The notes beneath the pieces are model-generated. The model had not been told where the DNA came from. It saw only the letters and a list, made by a program, of their open reading frames with translations, and made no database searches. From Deltaproteobacteria bacterium (GTDB lineage: Bacteria > Myxococcota > Polyangia > Polyangiales > B10-G4): DNA of 6,541 nucleotides. Location of the stretch: assembly GCA_019312705.1 (NCBI GenBank), contig JAFDCW010000259.1, forward strand, positions 1-6,541, given 5' to 3'. The translations under genes were made by a program, and so were the position numbers. Numbering within the stretch: position 1 is the first letter of the stretch; the number at the start of each line of letters is the position of its first letter. Shown piece by piece: positions 1 through 4,603 of the stretch.

Positions 1-169
1 CGATGTCAGCCAAGCGGAGATCGGCTTGTGCGTCGACCAGGAGGACTTCGTCATCGAAGCGTGGTCGGCCGTGAGGTTCCACGACAATGCGGCGAACCTC
101 GACAGCCGTGCGCTCCCCGTGCCCACGCCCCCATCCACGCCCCCGACGAACTTACCACCGGAGCAATGA
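1..169 (+). CDS. 3' end of an unidentified gene (55 visible residues)
   Basis: The reading frame starting at base 2 is open from the left edge and ends at TGA 167-169. The visible residues include a mixed, codon-plausible stretch (AEIGLCVDQEDFVIEAW) followed by a Pro/Thr-rich tail (PVPTPPSTPPTNLPPEQ). The start lies outside the window. The low-complexity Pro/Thr tail resembles those of exported or surface proteins in this kind of genome, but no domain can be recognised from so short a piece. It converges on the zinc-binding gene at 232-438, with 62 bp between the two stops. The frame is probably real because it is uninterrupted, ends just before a hairpin and no better frame covers the region. 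Its function is unknown. Confidence 0.55.
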   Translation, partial: DVSQAEIGLCVDQEDFVIEAWSAVRFHDNAANLDSRALPVPTPPSTPPTNLPPEQ

Positions 170-199
170 ACGTTCCGCGCCTCACTCAATCGCGGACGT
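170..199. terminator. Hairpin after the left-edge gene, possible terminator
   Basis: ACG (170-172) plus TCCGCG (174-179) pairs with CGCGGA (191-196) plus CGT (197-199). This makes a 9-bp stem with one bulged T and an 11-nt loop. It starts directly after the stop codon of the + strand gene and lies in the short gap between two convergent genes, where a terminator is expected. There is no clean T-run after it on either strand, so intrinsic termination is not certain. Confidence 0.35.
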
Positions 200-231
200 A
201 GGTCGGCACGACGTTTGGGGACGGTGTTAAC

Positions 232-438
232 TCAGCTCTTTGGACTCTGCTTCTCTTCGGCCCATGCGTCACGGTGACGCGCCCCCGGCAAGTGGGCGTC
301 CCAGCAGTCGACAGAACAGAAGTACAACGGGAGGCGCTTTCGGTTACACGTCGATACGCTGCACGCGTAGTAGGCTTGGTCAAAGCCGATGCCTTTTTTG
401 CATGAAGTGCACAGCACCCAGGTCGCGGAGTCGGTCAT
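232..438 (-). CDS. Small MYND/HIT-like zinc-binding protein (68 aa)
   Basis: This encodes a 68-residue protein whose cysteines and histidines are arranged like a cross-brace zinc finger. The pairs are C10-x2-C13, C26-x4-C31, C41-x3-C45 and H49-x5-H55. The segment FCSVDCWDAHLPGARH resembles the second half of MYND and HIT-type zinc fingers, where an aromatic-CS-x2-C motif leads into a helix bearing the last ligands. Eight ligands suggest two zinc ions. There is no signal peptide, so it is probably cytoplasmic. Related domains usually mediate protein contacts, and no enzymatic motif is seen. I chose the ATG at 436-438. A TTG at 463-465 is in frame but adds only PLPRLPWR-type residues that look non-coding, and neither start has a strong ribosome binding site. 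It lies 55 bp downstream of the Pro/Asp-rich gene on the same strand and may share its transcript. Confidence 0.78.
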   Translation of the reverse strand: MTDSATWVLCTSCKKGIGFDQAYYACSVSTCNRKRLPLYFCSVDCWDAHLPGARHRDAWAEEKQSPKS

Positions 439-493
439 GCGCCATGGTAGCCTGGGCAGAGGCAAGGCGCCTGGTCCGTGCGCGCCGGACGTT

Positions 494-1018
494 TCAGTCG
501 TCGGTTTCGACGGGGCCGCCTGCCGGCATCGGTGCCCTGCGGGGCCGTTCGGAGTCGTAGCCGGATAGCGGGTGCGGCGGCGGCGGTCCTGGCGGCATCG
601 GTGGCGGACCGCGGTAGACCATCGGCGCGTTGTTCAGGTTGGGCATCGGAGGCATCGGCGTCCTCGTGCGTACTCGAGCGCTGACCCCCCTCCTCCGTCG
701 CATCCTGGGGGCCTCGTCGGCATCGTCGTCGTCGTCGGCGGATTCGACCTCCGGCTCGGCTGTCGAGTCATCCGCCGAGGCCTCGCCGACTGCAACCATG
801 GGCGCCTCGTTCGGGGGCGGCGAAGGCTCGACGGACGCCTCGCTGGGCAGAGCCGTGAGCGTGGCCGGCGGTTCCGCGGCGGCGCTCTCCATCGCGGGCG
901 TCGTCGGGACCTCGGTTGGCTCTGCATCACCTCCGGTGCACGCAGCGGTCCCGAGGGCGATGGCGAAGCCGGTGCGCCTCACCATCGGAGTCTTCTTGGG
1001 TCGGTTCACCTTCGTCAT
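494..1018 (-). CDS. Pro/Asp-rich low-complexity putative lipoprotein (174 aa), coupled to the oxygenase
   Basis: The basic N-terminus (MTKVNRPKKTPMVRRT) is followed by a short hydrophobic run ending in GTAAC. C27 is the only cysteine in the protein, which supports lipidation there. The lipobox is imperfect because Thr rather than Leu or Val sits at -3. The rest looks disordered: an Ala/Pro/Glu-rich stretch (28-95), an acid run (DDDDDADE, 96-102), a basic patch (MRRRR, 106-110) and a Pro/Met-rich tail (120-174) with NLNN at 127-130 and GPPPMPPGPPPPHP. The ATG at 1016-1018 overlaps the TGA of the upstream oxygenase (1015-1017) as ATGA, a classical translational-coupling arrangement. This makes it more likely than the longer upstream start at 1117, which lies inside the oxygenase gene. 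No domain is recognisable. It could be a surface spacer protein or a substrate of the oxygenase (inference). Confidence 0.72.
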   Translation of the reverse strand: MTKVNRPKKTPMVRRTGFAIALGTAACTGGDAEPTEVPTTPAMESAAAEPPATLTALPSEASVEPSPPPNEAPMVAVGEASADDSTAEPEVESADDDDDADEAPRMRRRRGVSARVRTRTPMPPMPNLNNAPMVYRGPPPMPPGPPPPHPLSGYDSERPRRAPMPAGGPVETDD

Positions 1019-2010
1019 CGGATGTCTCCCGGACGGTACCAGGCGAAGTCTGCGTCCCGCGCGAAGTTGCTGAAAGCGACGCTGATGGAGACGCTGAGGG
1101 CACGCACATCGTGCCACCAGCCGACGGGGATGAAGAGCGTATCGCCCGGCTCGAGGTCGACACGCTTGATGGTCGCCCCGTCGAGGTCTTCAGGATCGAC
1201 CATCGCGTACATGGAGAGGGCGCCGTCGAAGAGGCGCGTCTCGAGGGGCGAGATGAGGCGGGCGCTCTTCTTGCCGTAGATCTGCGTGAAGAGGATGTTG
1301 CTGCAGTCGTGGTGCAGCGCCGTGACGGTTCCCGCGGGCCCAAACCAGAGCGCCGATCCTCCGATCACACGTTCGGGATTGAGGAAGCCGGGTGGGTGCC
1401 GCACATCATCGAGGAGGGGACCGAGTGCGTCCTTCTCGATGTTGCGGTTCTGCGCGACGAGATAGAAGTCGTTGGTATCGCTCTCGGCGTCTTCGACGAG
1501 CTGCACGAAGTCGCGCATCAGGATAGGTCGGCTGTGTTCGGCGGTGCGCGCGTCATAGAGGGGGTCCGCCTCCCGCTCCGCGGTCATCGTCACCTCGACG
1601 TTGCCATAACGCTCGGCGAAGTAGCGCGGATTCCACGTTTCGAGGGCCGGCCACCCGGAGGCCAGCTCCGTGAGCACGACCGGTGTGTTCGTCGCGACGT
1701 AGCGTTCGTAGAAGGCGTCGGCGTCGACCGCGCCGAGGCGTTCGACGCGCGTCGGGTCGGGGGAGAGGCGCTCATTGACACGTCCGAGGGAGGCGACCCG
1801 TTCGAGTCGCTCGGCCCGCAACGTGGCCTCCCGGGCACTACGGAGCGCGGGAGAGGCAGCGAGCTCGTCCATGCGCCGCGCCGCCTCGTCCTCGGGCACG
1901 CCGTTGACCCGGAGGGTGTCGAGGAGCCGCTCCGCGGCCACCCCGCGGAGCAGATTTTCAGCCAACCAGTCCCGCCACGCGGGGGACAGGGTCAGGTTTC
2001 GAGTGTGCAT
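1015..2010 (-). CDS. JmjC/cupin_8 Fe(II)/2-oxoglutarate-dependent oxygenase, FIH-like (331 aa)
   Basis: This is a cupin-like (JmjC-type) oxygenase. Members of the family use Fe(II), O2 and 2-oxoglutarate, typically to hydroxylate protein side chains. Residues 1-75 are a helical N-terminal region (AWRDWLAENLLRG...). The catalytic part begins near 95 with VATNTPVVLTELASGWPAL, a typical opening of cupin_8 proteins. The metal triad is visible: H233 and D235 in TALHHDCSNILFTQIYGKK, and H300 in GDTLFIPVGWWHDV. A Lys at 247/248 is well placed to bind 2-oxoglutarate. All key residues are intact, so it should be active. It has no signal peptide and is probably cytoplasmic. The start is ATG 2008-2010, with a GGTGG about 4 nt upstream as a plausible ribosome binding site. 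Its stop overlaps the next gene by 4 bp, and the previous gene ends 66 bp upstream on the same strand. The substrate is unknown. The antisense frame 916-2061 lacks any family signature and is a shadow. Confidence 0.92.
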   Translation of the reverse strand: MHTRNLTLSPAWRDWLAENLLRGVAAERLLDTLRVNGVPEDEAARRMDELAASPALRSAREATLRAERLERVASLGRVNERLSPDPTRVERLGAVDADAFYERYVATNTPVVLTELASGWPALETWNPRYFAERYGNVEVTMTAEREADPLYDARTAEHSRPILMRDFVQLVEDAESDTNDFYLVAQNRNIEKDALGPLLDDVRHPPGFLNPERVIGGSALWFGPAGTVTALHHDCSNILFTQIYGKKSARLISPLETRLFDGALSMYAMVDPEDLDGATIKRVDLEPGDTLFIPVGWWHDVRALSVSISVAFSNFARDADFAWYRPGDIR

Positions 2011-2076
2011 CCTGCCACCATACCAAACGCCGAGACCACCGCGTTTCGTTCAGGAATCTAGCCTGCTGCTACCGAC

Positions 2077-3054
2077 TCAGGGGCAGGGTCCGGGCATGGG
2101 GGTTCCGCCTTCGCTCCTGCACTCCGCGGGGACCCAATCGGACGTGCCGTCGAAGCAGCCGAACGTGCCGAAGCAATGCAGGATGTCGCCCGCGCCTTCG
2201 ACGGGCAGGTCGGCGGTCCGGACGGGATCGATCTCGAGAACTACCCGTTCCCCCTCGGCGACGTCGACGTCCACGACGGTCCGCGCGAGCCCGTCGCCAG
2301 TGACTGCGACCTGGAGCGTACCCGCAGGCACTTCGATATCCGTCTCGGAATCGGCGGTCGTTGCGCCGAACTTGCAGTCGTCCGACTCCGGGTCGATGCG
2401 GCACTCGTCCGTCGCCACGAGTGTGGTGGCGTCGTTGAACGCATCGCGCGCGGGGACCAAGATCGCGCCTACCGGGTTCAGCGAGACCACGGTGTTGATG
2501 GGATTGGGGACGACCTTAGTGATGATCGTTTCTACACCTCTGGTGCCGGAGGCAGCGATGTTGCGGCGATGCATCTGTGCGGCCTCGATGTCGTCCCGTG
2601 CCAGCGCCGCGTCGCGCATCATCCGCTCCGCGAGCATGTCATCGCTGATCGCGTTCAGCGTCGCCGCGAACGCGATGACAGCCAGCCAATAGGCGGCGTA
2701 GGCGGCGAGCCCTTCCCGGCGGACACCCGGCTCGGAGCCGTAGGCGGCCGATTGAAGCAGCGCCTCCGCGTCCTCGAGGTCGCCGGCTGCGTTCTCGAGC
2801 TCGGTGATGCGAGTGGCCTGCTCGTCGATGGCCATGTCGATCATCGCGTCCGACGCGCCGTCGTCGACGCGCGTGGTGATCGTCTCGGCAGCGAGGGCGA
2901 GTCCGCTCAACGCGGCCGCCGTCTCCTCGGCCGCCACTTCGTAGTCGGCCAGCGCGTCGCGCTCCTCTTGGCTCAGGGCTACGTCATCACCACCGCAGCT
3001 GGCGACGCAGAAGGCGCAGAACAAGACGACGGACAGGGGACGGGAAGTGCGCAT
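2077..3054 (-). CDS. Lipoprotein of unknown function with helical N-domain and Cys-rich C-domain (325 aa)
   Basis: The N-terminus MRTSRPLSVVLFCAFCVASC is a type II signal peptide with lipobox V17-A-S-C20, followed by GGDD, so the protein is predicted to be a membrane-anchored lipoprotein. Residues 25-170 are Ala/Glu/Asp-rich and should be mostly helical, perhaps coiled coil. They include a hydrophobic stretch (LAAYAAYWLAVIAFAATL, about 116-133) that could be a buried helix or a membrane segment. Residues 175-205 are rich in Val, Ile and Pro. Residues 235-285 look like a beta sandwich (EVPAGTLQVAVTGDGLARTVV...). Six cysteines outside the signal region (C218, C227, C294, C300, C312, C324) fit three disulfides in an extracytoplasmic domain. 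GGTAGGG about 8 nt upstream of the ATG may be the ribosome binding site. I do not recognise the family. It precedes the oxygenase by 66 bp and may be co-transcribed with it. Confidence 0.83.
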   Translation of the reverse strand: MRTSRPLSVVLFCAFCVASCGGDDVALSQEERDALADYEVAAEETAAALSGLALAAETITTRVDDGASDAMIDMAIDEQATRITELENAAGDLEDAEALLQSAAYGSEPGVRREGLAAYAAYWLAVIAFAATLNAISDDMLAERMMRDAALARDDIEAAQMHRRNIAASGTRGVETIITKVVPNPINTVVSLNPVGAILVPARDAFNDATTLVATDECRIDPESDDCKFGATTADSETDIEVPAGTLQVAVTGDGLARTVVDVDVAEGERVVLEIDPVRTADLPVEGAGDILHCFGTFGCFDGTSDWVPAECRSEGGTPMPGPCP

Positions 3055-3240
3055 TGGTAAACCCTACCTTTCGTTTGCCCTGCTTCACAGCCTTGCCGTA
3101 CTGATGGAACTTCGCAACCAGCGCGACAAGCTTGAACTCCTGGCAATGTTCAAGCCGCAGTAGCAGGCGCACGGCCTTGACCGATAGGCGACATGAACTA
3201 TCCACCCTCCCAATTCGGGGCTGCATAATCGATTTTCATT
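3055..3240. other. Relatively AT-rich intergenic segment, no convincing gene
   Basis: By hand count, bases 3061-3240 are about 54% G+C, clearly lower than the flanking genes. The segment is the 5' region of the minus-strand lipoprotein gene, so its promoter probably lies here. I found no pair of -35/-10 hexamers that convinces me. A minus-strand frame (3226 to 2987) reads as a plausible basic peptide, including RLLLRLEHCQEFKLVALVAK, but it overruns the lipoprotein start by 68 bp in another frame and ends inside that gene. The palindrome AATCGATT lies at 3227-3234. Confidence 0.5.
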
Positions 3241-3303
3241 CGTGATCGCATGGTGACCCTGATGTACGGAGGTGGGGCACCCGATATTCTCCTCGCAAGC
3301 GCA

Positions 3304-3338
3304 CGGAATGGGAACGGGAACGGGAACGGGAACGGGAC
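3304..3338. repeat. GGGAAC hexamer array 1 with G-quadruplex motif
   Basis: Four perfect tandem GGGAAC units (3310-3333) are flanked by a degenerate unit at each side (CGGAAT before, GGGAC after). GGG triplets fall at 3310, 3316, 3322, 3328 and 3334, separated by AAC. This is a canonical G-quadruplex pattern of five G-tracts with 3-nt loops on the + strand. On the minus strand, the direction in which the flanking genes are read, it is C-rich (GTTCCC repeats). It lies in the gap between the Hint gene and the six-Cys lipoprotein gene. Confidence 0.93.
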
Positions 3339-3342
3339 TACC

Positions 3343-3417
3343 GGCTCCACTGCCGGCGGACTGTCGGCTCGGCGCGACTACGTCGCCCTCCCGCCTCGGG
3401 CCGCCTCTCGTGGAGCC
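3343..3417. repeat. Nested inverted repeats in the spacer between the hexamer arrays
   Basis: GGCTCCAC (3343-3350) is perfectly complementary to GTGGAGCC (3410-3417). Inside it, GGCGG (3355-3359) pairs with CCGCC (3401-3405), leaving a symmetric 4x4 internal loop. Near the apex, GCGAC (3374-3378) pairs with GTCGC (3382-3386) around a TAC loop. Together these allow a long nested hairpin that fills most of the 88-bp spacer. It has no T-run, so it is not an obvious intrinsic terminator for the Hint gene, although it could slow polymerase or exonucleases. Confidence 0.55.
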
Positions 3418-3426
3418 TTCTTGTTG

Positions 3427-3528
3427 AGGAACGGGAACGGGAACGGAAGCGGGAACGGAAGCGGGAACCGACACGGGAACGGAAGCGGGAACGGAAGCGG
3501 ACACGGACACGGGAACGGCGACGGTCAC
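3427..3528. repeat. GGGAAC-type hexamer array 2 (17 units, degenerate)
   Basis: Seventeen hexamers run in unbroken register. The unit types are GGGAAC, GGAAGC, GGACAC, CGACAC, GGCGAC and GGTCAC, with AGGAAC at the start. All but the CGACAC and AGGAAC units fit GGNNNC. A second-order 36-bp duplication is visible: the six units from 3439 and the six from 3475 both open with GGGAAC-GGAAGC twice and differ only in the fifth and sixth units. The array ends about 25 bp beyond the stop codon of the Hint-domain gene. It reads as Asn-Gly/Ser-Gly dipeptides on + and Val-Pro/Ala-Ser dipeptides on -, but neither frame has the look of a gene. Confidence 0.93.
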
Positions 3529-3554
3529 GGAGCCGCAGCCCGCCCAAGAGCCAA

Positions 3555-4382
3555 CTAGAGAGTCGAGCCGAGCAGGACGCCGTCGGCCCAGTAGACTCCG
3601 GTCACACCCTCGGGCCGCAGGTCCCACGTCGCGTCGCCGTCGTAGGGCACGCGGCGGGCGTGGAGCACGACAGCGCCGTCGAGCATGTCGCCCGGCGCGA
3701 GCTCAGCCAGCGTGCGCCCATCGGCCGTCGGATGTGCCGGGGAAGCGCGCGCCACCCGACCGTCGTCCAGCGTGATGACCGCGAGCTCGTGGGCGCGTTC
3801 GATGGAGAGCGAAACGACGGTCTCGACCGGAGCGGCCACGCGGCGGCGCTGGTGGTCGAGCGTCCAGACGACGTCGCCGCGGGTGAGCGACGCGACCGGC
3901 ACCGCCCCGCGCGGCGTGTCGATGCGCGCGGTCTGTGCAAGGCAGCGCCTCGTACACGGCCTGCACGTTCCATCGGCGTTGCGGTCGGGGCTCGAGCCCC
4001 GGCAATGCGCCGGCAGGGCACCACCACAACAGCCGACAGCAACCAGCGTTCCGTCGGGCTGACAGCAGTGCCGCTGGTCGGCGTTGCACCCGGCGCCGTT
4101 GCCGGCGGGTCGCATCCCAGCGGGTCGCATGCCAGCAGGTCGCATTCCGACGGGGCGTTCGGAGCGGGGACGTGCGGCAGCGACTTCTGCGGGGTCGGGC
4201 GGCGGTGCCACCGGTTCGGGCGCGGGCGCCGCGGATGGCAACGGCGTGAGCATGGCGGCGGGCGCGGGCGCAGGCGTAGGCGCGGGCGTACCCGGGAGCA
4301 CGGGCGCCGGCGCCGGTTCGTGAGATGACGAGCTGCACGCGGTCACGAGGCAGACCGCCAGCACCACTCGCCGGAGGCCCAT
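3555..4382 (-). CDS. Hint-domain lipoprotein with Cys-rich middle (275 aa)
   Basis: The N-terminus MGLRRVVLAVCLVTAC is a lipoprotein signal with lipobox V13-T-A-C16. A Pro/Ala linker (22-70) is followed by pentapeptide repeats of the RPAGM type (76-94). A Cys-rich module comes next (C99, C106, C107, C118, C119, C127, C140, C143). Residues 147-275 form a Hint (hedgehog/intein) domain. It starts with C147 in CLAQTARIDTPRGAVPV, continues with LTRGDVVWTLD, then H198 and the block-B-like SPAHP (S214, H217), and ends TGVYWADGVLLGSTL. Hint domains can cleave the peptide bond before their first Cys. Here the domain is C-terminal and lacks the HN-plus-acceptor end of inteins, as in hedgehog-like proteins, so cleavage without splicing is the likely chemistry if it is active. 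AGGAG 4 nt before the ATG supports the start. It is divergent from the Kelch gene. Confidence 0.88.
   Translation of the reverse strand: MGLRRVVLAVCLVTACSSSSHEPAPAPVLPGTPAPTPAPAPAAMLTPLPSAAPAPEPVAPPPDPAEVAAARPRSERPVGMRPAGMRPAGMRPAGNGAGCNADQRHCCQPDGTLVAVGCCGGALPAHCRGSSPDRNADGTCRPCTRRCLAQTARIDTPRGAVPVASLTRGDVVWTLDHQRRRVAAPVETVVSLSIERAHELAVITLDDGRVARASPAHPTADGRTLAELAPGDMLDGAVVLHARRVPYDGDATWDLRPEGVTGVYWADGVLLGSTL
4108..4151. repeat. 15-bp coding tandem repeat (RPAGM pentapeptides)
   Basis: About three to four imperfect 15-bp units, each containing a GGTCGCAT-like core, lie in the Hint-domain gene. They encode RPVGM-RPAGM-RPAGM-RPAG. The repeat joins the Pro/Ala linker to the Cys-rich module and probably varies in copy number between strains. 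Confidence 0.75.
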
Positions 4383-4603
4383 CGCGCTCCTGGCGTCGGT
4401 CCGTGCGGCACCCGGGCCGCTCGTACCTCTCCATTGGCCTCATCCGAGTGGAGCATAGACGAGCAGCGGCACAGCCCGGCATGGTCGAGGGCAGGAGTGG
4501 TGCGAATCCGCCCGGCAGAGTCTGCGCGAGCCGCGATTTCGTGGGCAATTACATGGCTCGTTGGCCCGGGAGTTGTGGCCCGGGGATTGCTTCGGACACG
4601 GCG
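4383..4603. promoter_or_regulatory. Divergent intergenic region between the Hint and Kelch genes
   Basis: These 221 bp separate two divergently read lipoprotein genes and so should hold both promoters. The + frame of the Kelch gene stays open through it, but the lipoprotein signal peptide begins only at 4604, so the upstream frame is not taken as coding. I see no convincing -35/-10 pair or operator. The only clear element is the Hint gene's AGGAG (complement of 4387-4391). Confidence 0.45.
4387..4391 (-). promoter_or_regulatory. Ribosome binding site of the Hint-domain gene
   Basis: On the minus strand AGGAG lies 4 nt before the ATG at 4380-4382. It is the strongest Shine-Dalgarno match in the window and fixes the start of the Hint-domain gene. 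Confidence 0.75.

Noticed and set aside
186..383. 65-residue minus frame overlapping the zinc-binding gene
   Set aside because: It overlaps the gene with the clear Cys/His pattern in another frame and has no motif of its own.
916..2061. 381-residue + strand open frame
   Set aside because: It is antisense to the oxygenase, whose conserved triad and cupin_8 motifs are on the minus strand. The + product has no recognisable domain and is a GC-rich shadow.
2176..3060. 294-residue + strand open frame
   Set aside because: It is antisense to the six-Cys lipoprotein, which has a clear signal peptide and lipobox. The + product is Arg/Val/Asp-rich shadow sequence.
3177..3204. TTGACC-16-TATCCA promoter-like pair on the + strand
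   Set aside because: The match is weak, no + strand gene follows, and one such pair is expected by chance in an AT-richer segment.
3304..3528. CRISPR array
   Set aside because: Repeats are 6 bp with no regular spacers. There is only one internal spacer and no cas gene is visible.
3250..3558. 102-residue + frame reading Asn-Gly/Ser-Gly repeats
   Set aside because: The hexamers contain no stop codons, so the frame is open by construction. There is no ribosome binding site or non-repeat domain, and the minus strand is equally open as Val-Pro repeats.
3085..3627. 180-residue minus frame reading Val-Pro/Ala-Ser repeats
   Set aside because: It begins inside the Hint gene in another frame and has no domain outside the repeats, so it is explained by the stop-free hexamers.
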